From Streptomyces roseifaciens (GTDB lineage Bacteria > Actinomycetota > Actinomycetes > Streptomycetales > Streptomycetaceae): 64,000 bases of DNA. The stretch is from positions 186,001-250,000 of the forward strand of contig NZ_LNBE01000006.1 of assembly GCF_001445655.1 (NCBI RefSeq), written 5' to 3'. A program made the translations under genes and the position numbers. The notes under the pieces are model-generated. The model was not told the DNA's origin. It saw nothing but the letters and a program-made list of their open reading frames with translations, and did no database searches. How positions within the stretch are numbered: position 1 is the first letter of the stretch; each line of letters starts with the position of its first letter. This document shows, one piece after another, positions 35,280 through 46,700 of this stretch.

Positions 35280-35300
35280 GTTGAGTGGAATAGGCTCAAC
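35280..35300 (+). promoter_or_regulatory. HAIR-like element (HspR operator) upstream of clpB
   Basis: GTTGAGT, a 7-base spacer and GCTCAAC form an inverted repeat with the HAIR spacing and two to three changes from consensus. It lies 88 bases upstream of the clpB start, matching the known HspR control of clpB in Streptomyces. Confidence 0.75.
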
Positions 35301-35388
35301 TTATCGCATGTTGCCCTAGGCAGGGTGGCTGGCCGTCGAGGCAAGGCCACCGGGACAAGGCCGCCGAGACAAGGAGGAGCGCACCGTC

Positions 35389-38049
<2,661 letters not shown>

Positions 38050-38128
38050 CATCCGTCCGGGCGGGGGTTGCCAGCCCCCGCCCGGGATGGGGGAGGATGG
38101 CGTGAGACCGTACGAAGGGAATAACACG

Positions 38129-38680
38129 GTGAGCATCGACCCGTCCTCGATCCCGAATTTCGGGGGACAGCCCGAACCGCAGCCTGAGGCGGGCCCGACC
38201 GGCCCCGTCATCCCCGACCAGGACCTGGTCAAGCAGCTCCTCGACCAGATGGAGCTGAAGTACGTCGTGGACGACGAGGGTGACCTCGCCGCCCCGTGGG
38301 AGCAGTTCCGCACGTACTTCATGTTCCGGGGCGAGGAGGAGCAGCAGGTCTTCTCCGTGCGGACGTTCTACGACCGCCCGCACGCCATCGACGAGAAGGC
38401 CCGCCTGCTGGAGGCCGTCGACGACTGGAACCGCCGCACGCTGTGGCCGAAGGTCTACACCCACACCAACGACGACGGCACGGTCCGCCTGATCGGCGAG
38501 GCGCAGATGCTGATCGGCGTGGGCGTGTCCCTGGAGCACTTCGTCTCCAGCACGGTCAGCTGGGTCCGCGCGTCCATCGAGTTCGACAAGTGGCTCGTCG
38601 AGCAGCTGGGCCTGGAGGCGGACGCGGAGTCGGGCGACGACAAGCCGGACGACGAGCCGCCGCACCCCACGTCCGCGTGA
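38129..38680 (+). CDS. YbjN-domain protein
   Basis: The 183-residue product has an acidic Pro/Glu-rich N-terminus and the YbjN fold from about residue 30. Landmarks are LLDQMELKYVVDDEGDL, WEQFRTYFMFRG, VRTFYDRPHA and LIGEAQMLIGVGVSLEHFV. YbjN proteins are small, probably regulatory, and have been tied to stress phenotypes in other bacteria. GTG 38129 is chosen for AAGGGAAT upstream; an ATG at 38087 in frame would add 14 residues. It follows clpB in the same direction. Confidence 0.85.
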   Translation: MSIDPSSIPNFGGQPEPQPEAGPTGPVIPDQDLVKQLLDQMELKYVVDDEGDLAAPWEQFRTYFMFRGEEEQQVFSVRTFYDRPHAIDEKARLLEAVDDWNRRTLWPKVYTHTNDDGTVRLIGEAQMLIGVGVSLEHFVSSTVSWVRASIEFDKWLVEQLGLEADAESGDDKPDDEPPHPTSA

Positions 38681-38751
38681 TCGCCTCCCGGCGGGGGCCC
38701 GTGGCTTTTGCGGCGCCCCACGCCGGAGGGTTCTTCGGCTGACGCCGGTCG

Positions 38752-38808
38752 GCACCGCCGGGCTGCGCCGCGACGGCGCGCGACCCCCACCGGGGTGCCC
38801 GGCGGTGC
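38752..38808. terminator. Long-stem inverted repeat between convergent genes
   Basis: GCACCGCCGGGC (38752-38763) pairs with 38797-38808, with a 33-base interior containing its own inverted repeat. It separates the YbjN gene from the mannosyltransferase and could terminate both. Confidence 0.55.
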
Positions 38809-38841
38809 AGAGCCGGCCGCAGCCCCGCGGCACCGCCGCCC

Positions 38842-40056
38842 TCACATCGGCATCCGCGCCACCGTCAGCAGGTACGTCCCGTAGAAGAACGACAGCCCGG
38901 CCATGGCCGTGACCGTCGTCAGAAGGGTGCGGCGCCGCGCGCGCGTCAGTGCCAGGGCCGCCGGGAGCAGCAGGGGGAACGCCGGCATCAGGAACCGCGG
39001 CTTGGACGCGAAGTAGCTCGATCCGCCGACCGCGATGACGACGAGCACGAGCGTGTAGACCAGCAGCGCCGCGTGCGGCCGCGGGGGCTCCAGGAGCAGC
39101 AGGGCCAGCGCGACGAGCGCGACGGCGATGACGGCCACGGTCATGTAGTAGGCCATGGAGTCCCGCCCGGTGATCAGGTGCCGGACGAACCGCAGCGCGT
39201 CCCGCCCGAAGTCGAACCGCGAGCCCCACAGCCGCTGCACTTCGAAGTAGCCGAACAGGCCGTTGCCGGAGCGGTATCCGGCCCAGACGACGTAGCCGGT
39301 CCAGCCGAGCGGGGCGAGGGCGGCGCCCGTCCACACCCGCGGGTTCCTGCGGGCCTCCGGCTGCCGCCACAGGGTGTGCGCGGTGACGCAGACGACGGCC
39401 GCGGCCACCGCGATGCCGTTGGGCCGGGAGAGCCCGGCGAGCAGGGAGAGCGCTCCGGCCCACAGCGGCCGTCCGGTGATCAGCGCGTAGAGCGCCCACG
39501 CCGCGAACGCGGTCATCAGCGGCTCGGTGTAGGCCATGGACTGCACGATCGCGTGCGGCAGCAGCCCCCACAGCACGACGAGGAGCGTCGCCGTCGTGCG
39601 CCCGTACAGGCGCTCGCCGAGCGCGTAGATGCCCCAGGCGGCGAGCACGGCCGACAGCCAGGCGACGAACAGGCCCGCGCCGACGACGCTGAGCGGGGTG
39701 ACGGTGGAGACGGCCCGCACCAGGCCGGGGAAGAGCGGGAAGAACGCGAGGTCGTTGAAGACGACGCCGCGGGTGGTGGGCGAGGGGAGGATCAGGCCGT
39801 AGCCGTGCCGGGCGATGCCGGCGTACCAGATGCCGTCCCAGGAGTGGCCGAGCAGCGTGCGCGGGTGGCGGCCGATCCACCAGGCCCAGGCGGCCATCGT
39901 CGCCATGCCGGTCAGCCGGGCCGCCGCGTAGAACGCGAGGGCGGGCGCCGCCCTGCGCAGGGCGGCCCGCGCCCGCTCGGCACGGCGGACGCGGGCGTTG
40001 CCGGACGCGGGGCGCGGCTCCGGCGCCCGGACGGGCACGGCGGTGTCGGCTGACAC
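38842..40056 (-). CDS. Polytopic mannosyltransferase (PIG-M/PIG-V-like)
   Basis: The 404-residue protein has about nine membrane helices and the GT-C signature region near the N-terminus: SWDGIWYAGIARHGYG contains the catalytic Asp typical of PIG-V-like glycosyltransferases. Such enzymes use a polyprenol-phosphate sugar donor to add mannose to an extracytoplasmic acceptor. The GTG at 40056 has GGAGGT before it. The frame is open far upstream in low-quality sequence that is not used. The acceptor is unknown. Confidence 0.8.
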   Translation of the reverse strand: MSADTAVPVRAPEPRPASGNARVRRAERARAALRRAAPALAFYAAARLTGMATMAAWAWWIGRHPRTLLGHSWDGIWYAGIARHGYGLILPSPTTRGVVFNDLAFFPLFPGLVRAVSTVTPLSVVGAGLFVAWLSAVLAAWGIYALGERLYGRTTATLLVVLWGLLPHAIVQSMAYTEPLMTAFAAWALYALITGRPLWAGALSLLAGLSRPNGIAVAAAVVCVTAHTLWRQPEARRNPRVWTGAALAPLGWTGYVVWAGYRSGNGLFGYFEVQRLWGSRFDFGRDALRFVRHLITGRDSMAYYMTVAVIAVALVALALLLLEPPRPHAALLVYTLVLVVIAVGGSSYFASKPRFLMPAFPLLLPAALALTRARRRTLLTTVTAMAGLSFFYGTYLLTVARMPM

Positions 40057-40383
40057 GGGGGGACCTCCGGCATCCTCGGCCTCTCGGCCTCGGCTTCTGG
40101 GCCTTCTCGGCACCCGTGACCGGGCCTCGGCGGCACCTGTGACTGGGCCTTGTCGGCACCTCGACCTTGCGGCGCCCGTCGCGCGCGCGCGAGCGGGAGC
40201 GCCCGTAAGCGGTGCGCCTTCCACCCGCTCGGCGGGCAGCGCGGAGTGTCTGCGCGGTCCGCGCCGCACCGTGTGCTGTGGCGGGTGTGAGCGGGTGCGG
40301 CCCCCGTGGCGTGCCCTGTGCCCGCGTGCACCCGCCTGCATATCGTGAGGCCGGCTCAGGAACCGACAGGGAAGCGGGATCGC
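40057..40383. other. Divergent intergenic region, no gene seen
   Basis: This 327-base gap separates the start codons of the mannosyltransferase and the aminotransferase. It is GC-rich, with a CGCGCGCG run near 40188, and must hold both promoters. No RNA gene, repeat or open frame with a good ribosome binding site was seen. Confidence 0.5.
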
Positions 40384-41553
40384 ATGAACAAGGACTGGAG
40401 CCCGGCCGCCCGGGTGCAGGGCCTCGGCACCTCGGTCTTCACGGAGATGACGGAGCTCGCGCGGCGCACGGGGGCGGTCAATCTCGGCCAGGGCGTGCCG
40501 GAGCTGCCGTCTCCGCCCGGCCTGCTGAAGGAGGTCTCGGCGGCGGTCCTGGCGGGCAGCAACCAGTACCCGCCGGCCGCCGGTTTCCCCGTGCTGCGCG
40601 AGGCGGTCGCGGCGCACCAGTCCCGGCGCTACGGGCTGGAGTACGACCCGCAGGACGAGGTGCTGGTGACGACGGGGGCGACGGAGGCCCTCGCCTCGGC
40701 GCTGCTCGCGCTGTGCGACCCGGGCGACGAGGTGCTGGCCTTCGACCCCTGCTACGACGCCTATCCGGCGGGCGCCCGCTTCGCCGGCGCGAAGGTCGTC
40801 GGGGTCCCGCTCGCCGAACAGGGCGACACCTTCGTGCTGGACGCGGACGCGCTGCGGGCCGCCGTCACCCCGCGCACCCGCGTGCTGATGCTCAACAGCC
40901 CGCACAATCCGACGGGGAAGGTCTTCACCGCCCGGGAGCTCGGGGTCATCGCGGCGCTGTGCCGCGAGCACGGGCTGACGGTGGTGACGGACGAGGTGTA
41001 CGAGCACCTCGTCTACGACGGCGTGCGGCACGGGACGATCGCCGCGCTGGAGGGGATGCGCGAGCGTACGCTGACCATCTCGTCGGCGGGCAAGACGTTC
41101 AACGTGACCGGCTGGAAGGTCGGCTGGGTGTGCGGGCCGGCGGAGCTCGTCCGGGCGGTCGGCGCCGCCAAGCAGTTCCTCACGTACGCCTCCGGCACGC
41201 CCTACCAGGAGGCGCTCGCGCGGATGCTGGGCGGCGTGGAGGAGTGGGCGGCGGAGCTACGGCGCACTCTGCAGCGCAATCGCGACCTGCTGAGCCGGGG
41301 GCTGGCGAGCGCCGGATTGCGCCCCTATCGCGCGGAGGCGGGGTATTTCCTCCAGGCGGACATCCGCGCGTGGGGGTACTCGGACGGCGTGCGATTCTGC
41401 CGTGAACTCCCGACGCGCGCCGGGGTGGTGGCCATTCCCACGGCCGCCTTCAATCTGCGCCCCGATGCGCCGTCCTATCTCGTGCGTTTCTCGTTCTGCA
41501 AGCGTGAGGATTCGGTGATTTCGGCCGTGGAGAAGCTGGTGAACGCGGCCTGA
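40384..41553 (+). CDS. PLP-dependent class I/II aminotransferase
   Basis: The 389-residue enzyme is a fold-type I aminotransferase close to kynurenine/glutamine or succinyl-DAP types. Landmarks are NLGQGVPE near residue 35, ATEALASALLAL near 100, NSPHNPTGK near 175, DEVYEHLVYDG near 205 and the PLP lysine K237 in SSAGKTFNVTGWK. It could transaminate aromatic or sulfur amino acids; specificity cannot be settled here. I start at ATG 40384. The gene is transcribed alone, with a 390-base gap downstream. Confidence 0.9.
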   Translation: MNKDWSPAARVQGLGTSVFTEMTELARRTGAVNLGQGVPELPSPPGLLKEVSAAVLAGSNQYPPAAGFPVLREAVAAHQSRRYGLEYDPQDEVLVTTGATEALASALLALCDPGDEVLAFDPCYDAYPAGARFAGAKVVGVPLAEQGDTFVLDADALRAAVTPRTRVLMLNSPHNPTGKVFTARELGVIAALCREHGLTVVTDEVYEHLVYDGVRHGTIAALEGMRERTLTISSAGKTFNVTGWKVGWVCGPAELVRAVGAAKQFLTYASGTPYQEALARMLGGVEEWAAELRRTLQRNRDLLSRGLASAGLRPYRAEAGYFLQADIRAWGYSDGVRFCRELPTRAGVVAIPTAAFNLRPDAPSYLVRFSFCKREDSVISAVEKLVNAA

Positions 41554-41946
41554 ACCCGCCCGGCCCGCGGATTTGCGGCCGTCCCATGCTTGATCGCATA
41601 TGCATCCGGCGGGTTCTGCCGAGCCCGCCGGACCGCAAAGATTCTGAACAGTTGAACTGCTCGGCCCTCGCGTGGATGGAAAGCACGATGAGATGGGTAA
41701 AAACGCTGTGGGCGCTGCTCATTTCATGATTCCCTCTCATTCAGGGACACGTGTCGGGACGACGACTCCCCGGCAGGCTCCGTCGGAGGCTGCGGGGAAT
41801 CCCGTAATCACCGTCCCCGGACCCACGGAAACAGCTCATATGTGGGCATGAGCCGGCGCACTCGAAGACTCTGGTCCTCGTCCGAAGACTCTGGTCCTCC
41901 CCGGCGGGCCGGCCCACCCTCCACTGCGTGCTTGCGGAGCCGACCC
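41554..41946. other. AT-richer intergenic region with possible small minus-strand frame
   Basis: The 393-base gap is noticeably less GC-rich between 41640 and 41760 than its surroundings. A minus-strand frame with ATG at 41727, GAGGG upstream and the peptide MSSAHSVFTHLIVLSIHARA opens here and runs to 41450, into the aminotransferase 3' end. An imperfect hairpin lies near 41769-41798, and a 17-bp direct repeat near 41863-41899. Nothing here can be assigned firmly. Confidence 0.35.
41863..41899 (+). repeat. 17-bp direct repeat (two copies, 20-bp period)
   Basis: CGAAGACTCTGGTCCTC occurs at 41863-41879 and 41883-41899, in the leader of the DUF2617 gene. Confidence 0.9.
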
Positions 41947-42468
41947 ATGCTCACCACCCTCAAGACCACCTACACCGACACCCGTGCCGCCGACCTCGCC
42001 TGGTGCCTGGGCAAGGACCCCCTCCCGGCGCTGGCCGTGCTCGATCTGCAGCTCGCCGGCTCCCAGGTGCAGCTGCGTCTGCTGGGCGCCTCCCACCAGG
42101 TCCTGCTGGAGGAGGACGACGGCGTCTGCTCGGAGACGGTCGCCTGCCTGCCGGGCAGCGCCACCCCGCTGCCGCTGGGGGTCGCCAAGCGCATCGGGGC
42201 CTGGGAGTACGAGTTCGCGGCCCGGATAGAAACGCTCTCGCAGGGCTCCTTCGCGGGCCGTGCGCAGGAGCTCCTCGCCCTGGTCGCGGAACACCCCTAC
42301 GGCCTGGCCGGCACCTTCCCGGGCAGCCCGCACGCCTTCACCGCGCTGCTCGCGCAGCGGTGCGACGGCCAGGTCAGCTGGCGCACCTGGCACGCCTATC
42401 CCCAGGAGGGGCGGCTGGTCGCGACGCGGACGAGAGTGGGGGCACGGACGGCGGCGGCTCTCTCGTAA
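41947..42468 (+). CDS. DUF2617-family protein
   Basis: The 173-residue product matches the DUF2617 layout. LAVLDLQLAGSQVQLRLLGASH lies near residue 28, ETVACLP near 60, GAWEYEFAARIETLSQGSF near 85, and the C-terminal region holds GQVSWRTWHAYPQEGRLVAT. It commonly sits beside spermidine-synthase-like genes in Streptomyces, as here. No catalytic role is known. ATG 41947 has GGAG upstream. Confidence 0.85.
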   Translation: MLTTLKTTYTDTRAADLAWCLGKDPLPALAVLDLQLAGSQVQLRLLGASHQVLLEEDDGVCSETVACLPGSATPLPLGVAKRIGAWEYEFAARIETLSQGSFAGRAQELLALVAEHPYGLAGTFPGSPHAFTALLAQRCDGQVSWRTWHAYPQEGRLVATRTRVGARTAAALS

Positions 42469-42521
42469 TAGACCCTTGTGGGTGACAAAGGGTTGCCGTT
42501 TCGTAACGTAGCGTTCGCAAC

Positions 42522-44105
42522 ATGATCTACCGCCCGGTACCGGCGCGGCTGCCGGTGACGGCCGGGCTCGGCCGCTTCGTGGTGCTGACCACCGTCTTCG
42601 TCTGCGCCGCCTGCGGGCTGGTGTACGAGCTGGAGCTGGTCGCGCTGGCCTCGTATCTCATCGGCGACTCCGTCACCCAGGCGTCCGTCGTGCTGTCCGT
42701 CATGGTCTTCGCGATGGGCATCGGCTCGCTGCTCGCCAAGCGCCTGCGCAGGCGCGCCGCCCTGGGCTTCGCCGCCGTCGAGGCCGCGCTGGCACTCATA
42801 GGCGGCCTGTCGGCCATGGCGCTCTACGCCTGCTTCGCCTGGTTCGGTCAGGCGCGGCCGGCCCTGGTCGGCTTCTCCCTCGCCATCGGCGTGCTCATCG
42901 GCGCCGAAGTGCCCCTGCTGATGACCCTCATCCAGCGCATCCGCCGCCAGGACGCGGGCGGCGCCGTGGCCGACCTCTTCGCCGCCGACTACGTGGGCGC
43001 CCTCGTCGGCGGCCTGGCCTTCCCCTTCCTCCTCCTGCCCGTGCTCGGGCAGTTGACGGGCGCCCTGCTGACCGGCGGCGTCAACGCCGTCGCGGGCGGC
43101 GCCCTCGTCCTGTGGCTCTTCCGCGGCGACCTGAGCGTCCGCACCCGCTGGGCGCTCGTCGCCGCCAACGGCCTCGTCCTCACGCTCCTCGCCACCTGCT
43201 CGGCCCTCAGCGGCCCCTTCGAGCGGGCCGCGCGCCACGCCGTCTACGGCGGCGACGTCCGCGTGGCCGTCCAGTCCGGGGTCCAGGAGGTCGTCCTCAC
43301 CGGCGGCGGCGCGAGCGGCAAACCGCTCTCCCTCTTCCTCGACGGCCGCCTCAGGGTCAACAGCGACGACGAATTCCGCTACCACGAAGCCCTCGTCCAC
43401 CCCGCGATGCACGGCCCGCACGGCAGGATCCTCGTCCTCGGCGGCGGCGACGGCCTCGCCGTCCGCGAGATGCTGCGCTACGGGGACGTCGCCTCGGTGA
43501 CCGTCGTGGAAGTCGATGCGACGGTGCTGCGCCTGGCCCGCACCGATCCCGACCTCGTCGCCCTCAACCACGCCGCCTACCGCGATCCGCGGGTGCGGCT
43601 CGTCACGGGCGACGCCTTCGAGTGGCTGCGCTCCCTCCCGCCCGGCGAGGCCTCCTTCGACGTGATCGTCTCCGACCTCCCCGACCCCGGCATCACCCCC
43701 AGCACCAAGCTCTACTCCCAGGAGTTCTACGGCCTGGTGGAGCGGTGGCTGGCCCCCGGCGGGCGGCTCGCCGTCCACGCCGGCACGCTCGGCTCCCGCC
43801 CCCGCGTCTTCTGGACGGTCGATGCGACGATCCGCTCGCTCGGGCTGTACAGCAGGGCCTACCGGGTCGAGGGCAACGGCTTCCCCGGCGGCCCGGACCG
43901 CGTCCCTGCGCGCAGCGGCAAGGACGAGGACTGGAGCTTCCTGCTCGCTGCCCGGGAGCCGCTGCCGCTGCAGCTCCCCCCGGCGCGGCCCCCTCTGCTC
44001 TCCCTCGACCGCGAGGGCCTGACGGCGGCCGGGCGGTCGGCCGAGCGCAGCCGCGAGGCGGGGCTGCGGCCGTCGACGCTGATGCATCCGCGGTACGGGG
44101 AGTGA
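42522..44105 (+). CDS. Membrane-bound polyamine aminopropyltransferase-like protein
   Basis: The 527-residue protein has seven N-terminal membrane helices (about 20-225) and a C-terminal spermidine-synthase fold. The latter shows [15 protein letters not shown] near residue 285, [17 protein letters not shown] near 303, [13 protein letters not shown] near 325 and [11 protein letters not shown] near 380. The soluble domain should transfer an aminopropyl group from decarboxylated SAM, though natural substrates of the membrane-bound group are unknown. ATG 42522 follows the DUF2617 gene by 53 bases. Confidence 0.85.
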   Translation: MIYRPVPARLPVTAGLGRFVVLTTVFVCAACGLVYELELVALASYLIGDSVTQASVVLSVMVFAMGIGSLLAKRLRRRAALGFAAVEAALALIGGLSAMALYACFAWFGQARPALVGFSLAIGVLIGAEVPLLMTLIQRIRRQDAGGAVADLFAADYVGALVGGLAFPFLLLPVLGQLTGALLTGGVNAVAGGALVLWLFRGDLSVRTRWALVAANGLVLTLLATCSALSGPFERAARHAVYGGDVRVAVQSGVQEVVLTGGGASGKPLSLFLDGRLRVNSDDEFRYHEALVHPAMHGPHGRILVLGGGDGLAVREMLRYGDVASVTVVEVDATVLRLARTDPDLVALNHAAYRDPRVRLVTGDAFEWLRSLPPGEASFDVIVSDLPDPGITPSTKLYSQEFYGLVERWLAPGGRLAVHAGTLGSRPRVFWTVDATIRSLGLYSRAYRVEGNGFPGGPDRVPARSGKDEDWSFLLAAREPLPLQLPPARPPLLSLDREGLTAAGRSAERSREAGLRPSTLMHPRYGE

Positions 44106-44151
44106 GGGGAGTGAGGGGCCTGCGAAGCCGAGAGGTTATGAGGCCGAGAAG

Positions 44152-45036
44152 TTACGAGGCCGCGGGGCCGCGCATGCGGCTGCGGAAGGCGCCCGGTGAG
44201 CACCCCTCCCGGTGCTGGAAGAACTTGGAGAAGTTCGCCGCGTCGTCGAAGCCGATCCGGCCCGCGATCCGGGCCGCGGGCAGCCCGCTGTGCGCGAGCA
44301 GCCGCTTGGCCTCCAGCATCACCCGCCGGTCGATGAACTCCTTGGCGCCCACCCCGGCAGCGGCCGTCGTCGCGCGGGAGAGGGTCCGGGAGGAGTAGCC
44401 GAGCGCCCGGGCGTAGTCGGCGACCCGGTGGCTGGTGGCGAACTCCCGCTCGACCGCGGCCCGGAAGCGCAGGAAGGCCTCGCCCGGGGCGGGCACCCTG
44501 CTGCCGGCGGGGGCCGTCAGGTGTGCGAGCCGCAGCACCAGCACGGACAGCAGGTGGCGCAGGACGTCGGTGTGCACGTCGGCGGGCAGGCCGGCGCCCG
44601 TGCGGAAGTCCGCCTCGAGGTGGCCCACGGCGCAGAAGACGGCCTCGCGGTCCTGGCCGACCGGCTGCCACACCACCGGTCGGAAGGGGTCGTCCGCCAC
44701 CGCCGCGACGGGGCTGCCGGGCGGCAGGAAACCGGGCTGGACGAGGACGACCGTGCCCTCGATCCGCTCCGGGTCGCCGAACTGCTGCACCTGCCCGGGG
44801 CGCACCCACAGCACCGAGCCCTCCTCGAGCCAGTGGCCGGTGAAGTCCACAGTGTGCGCGGTCGCGCCGGAGCGGACGACGACGATCTGGTGGAAGTCCA
44901 GCCGCTGCGGGGTGCCCAGGAGGCCCTCGGGGGCGCGGGTGCGCAGCTCGGCCACCGGCATCACCTCGACGCCGGCGGGCGTGCCGGGCGGGGCCTGGTA
45001 GGCGAGCTCGATGATGTCGTGTCGCTTTTTCACCAT
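44152..45036 (-). CDS. AraC-family transcriptional regulator
   Basis: The 294-residue regulator has an N-terminal cupin-like sensor domain (HQIVVVRSGATAHTVDF, GSVLWVRPGQVQQFG). Two AraC helix-turn-helix units follow: YARALGYSSRTLSRATTAAAG, and a second one containing AARIAGRIGFDDAANFSKFF. The ATG at 45036 was chosen as the start of the compact domain; the frame is open to 45183. It is divergent from the DsbA-like gene at 45156 and may control it. Confidence 0.85.
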   Translation of the reverse strand: MVKKRHDIIELAYQAPPGTPAGVEVMPVAELRTRAPEGLLGTPQRLDFHQIVVVRSGATAHTVDFTGHWLEEGSVLWVRPGQVQQFGDPERIEGTVVLVQPGFLPPGSPVAAVADDPFRPVVWQPVGQDREAVFCAVGHLEADFRTGAGLPADVHTDVLRHLLSVLVLRLAHLTAPAGSRVPAPGEAFLRFRAAVEREFATSHRVADYARALGYSSRTLSRATTAAAGVGAKEFIDRRVMLEAKRLLAHSGLPAARIAGRIGFDDAANFSKFFQHREGCSPGAFRSRMRGPAAS

Positions 45037-45155
45037 GGTGAGACGCGAGCTTACCTGTTTATGGGCGAAAAACGCCTTTAGCGTGGTCGTAACGCACAAG
45101 ACAGTGCGGGCCACACGCACAAGGCAGTGCGGCCGAGAGAAATGCAGGGACGGAC

Positions 45156-45797
45156 ATGGCACGGCAGAAAGACACCGCCGCACGGCACCGGCTGACGTAC
45201 GCCTTCGACGCCTATTGCGGCTGGTGCTACGGCTTCGGCCCCACCATCCGGGAATTCGCGGAGGCGAATGCCGACCGCATCGAGCTGACGGTGCTCAGCG
45301 GCGGGCTGTTCACCGGCCCGCGGGCGCAGCCGGTGTCCGCATATCCCTACATCCCCCAGGCGGACGCCCGGATCGGCGAGCTGACCGGCGCGGTCTTCGG
45401 CCCGGGCTACGCCGAGGCCTTCGCCGACGGCACGGCCGTCCTGGACTCGGCCGCCGCCGCGACGGCCCTCGCCGCGCTGCGCGAGCAGGCCCCCGAGCGG
45501 ACACTGGAGTTCGCGGGTGCACTGCAGCGCGCCTGGTACGTGGACGGGCGGAGCCTGTCCGACCCGGAGACGGTGCGGGCGGTCGCGTCCGGGCTCGGCG
45601 TGGACGCCGACGCGGCCGCCGCAGCCTTCGCCGACCCGGCCACGCGGCGCGCGGCGGAGGCGGAGTTCCGGGAGGTCCGGCGGCTGGGCGTCGACAGCTT
45701 CCCGACGCTGCTGCTGCACACGTCCGGCGGGCTGCGGCGGCTCGGCGGCCCGACGACCAGCGCCCGCGGGCTCACGCGGGCTCTCGACCAGCACTGA
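45156..45797 (+). CDS. DsbA-family (FrnE-like) thioredoxin-fold protein
   Basis: The 213-residue protein starts with AFDAYCGWCYGFGPT, a thioredoxin-fold CxxC motif. A helical insertion follows and then the cis-proline region VDSFPTLLLHTSGG. It lacks a signal peptide, so it is likely cytoplasmic. Such proteins act as dithiol oxidoreductases or isomerases. It is divergent from the AraC regulator, with 119 bases between the starts, and is followed by the NmrA-like gene in the same direction. AraC control of both is plausible. Confidence 0.85.
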   Translation: MARQKDTAARHRLTYAFDAYCGWCYGFGPTIREFAEANADRIELTVLSGGLFTGPRAQPVSAYPYIPQADARIGELTGAVFGPGYAEAFADGTAVLDSAAAATALAALREQAPERTLEFAGALQRAWYVDGRSLSDPETVRAVASGLGVDADAAAAAFADPATRRAAEAEFREVRRLGVDSFPTLLLHTSGGLRRLGGPTTSARGLTRALDQH

Positions 45798-45866
45798 TCC
45801 CCCCTACTTCACCGGTGCTGCTCCCCTCCCCCCCCCACACACCCACAGAGCAGTACTGATCCCCCC

Positions 45867-45910
45867 CACTTCAGCAGACCTTGCACTGCACTTCAGCAGA
45901 CCTTGCACTG
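45867..45910 (+). repeat. 22-bp tandem duplication in a C-rich gap
   Basis: CACTTCAGCAGACCTTGCACTG occurs twice in tandem (45867-45888 and 45889-45910) between the DsbA-like and NmrA-like genes. The start of the gap carries a partial copy of the DsbA gene end (CACTGATCCCCCC), so slippage or duplication is likely. Confidence 0.9.
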
Positions 45911-45933
45911 CACTACTTGAGGAGAAGAACCCC

Positions 45934-46584
45934 ATGGCGAAGATCGCCCTCTTCGGCGCCACCGGCACCATCGGCAGCCGCGTCCTGCGCGAGGCCCTCG
46001 ACCGCGGCCACCAGGTCACGGCCGTCGTCCGCGACCCCGCGAAGGTCACCGAGAAGCACGAGAACCTGACCGTCACCACCGGTGACGTCCTCGACCCCGC
46101 GTCCGTCCAGGCCGTGGCCGAGGGCCAGGACGTCCTCGTCAGCGCGGTCGGCGGCGGCGACGGCCCCGGGCACGTCGCGACCATCGAGCCCGCGGCGAAG
46201 TCGCTGGTGGCCGGCGTGCGCGCGCTCGGCGACAAGGCGCCGCGGCTGATCGCCGTCGGCGGTGCGGGCTCGCTGCGCACCCCGGACGGCAAGCAGGTCT
46301 GGGACGCCGAGGGGCTGCCCGAGTTCCTGCTGCAGATCATGCACGCGCACGGTGACGCCCTGGACTACTACCGCACCGTCACCGACGTGCGCTGGACCAA
46401 CCTCAGCCCCGCGGGCCTCATCGAGCCGGGCGAGCGCACGGGCACGTACCGCACGGCCCTGGACGACCTCGTCGTGGACGGGAACGGCAAGTCGCGGATC
46501 TCCGCCGAGGACTACGCGGTGGCCCTCGTCGACGAGATCGAGGAGGCGAACCACATCGGCGAGCGCTTCACGGTCGGCGACTGA
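45934..46584 (+). CDS. NmrA/SDR-like NAD(P)-binding protein
   Basis: The 216-residue product has a Rossmann nucleotide-binding start, IALFGATGTIGSRVLREAL (GxxGxxG), and further NmrA-type motifs VTTGDVLDPASVQA and RLIAVGGAGSL. It probably binds NADP and acts as a reductase or redox sensor; it lacks a clear catalytic YxxxK pair. ATG 45934 has TTGAGGAGAAG upstream. It lies downstream of the DsbA-like gene. Confidence 0.85.
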   Translation: MAKIALFGATGTIGSRVLREALDRGHQVTAVVRDPAKVTEKHENLTVTTGDVLDPASVQAVAEGQDVLVSAVGGGDGPGHVATIEPAAKSLVAGVRALGDKAPRLIAVGGAGSLRTPDGKQVWDAEGLPEFLLQIMHAHGDALDYYRTVTDVRWTNLSPAGLIEPGERTGTYRTALDDLVVDGNGKSRISAEDYAVALVDEIEEANHIGERFTVGD

Positions 46585-46700
46585 ACCCGGGTGCCGGAGG
46601 GGCCGGCGGCTTCCGGTCGCGGCCCCTCCGGACGGCGGTCTCCACGAAAATCCGTCCGGAGAGGCCCTGGTGAGGGGCCTGGTGGGTAGGCTCGCTTGAT

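Noticed and set aside
40057..40383. N-terminal extension of the mannosyltransferase
   Set aside because: The open frame has irregular composition, and GTG 40056 with GGAGGT is a clear start.
41450..41727. Small minus-strand peptide MSSAHSVFTHLIVL
   Set aside because: It has a plausible ribosome binding site but its 3' part is antisense to the aminotransferase; kept only as a note in the intergenic entry.
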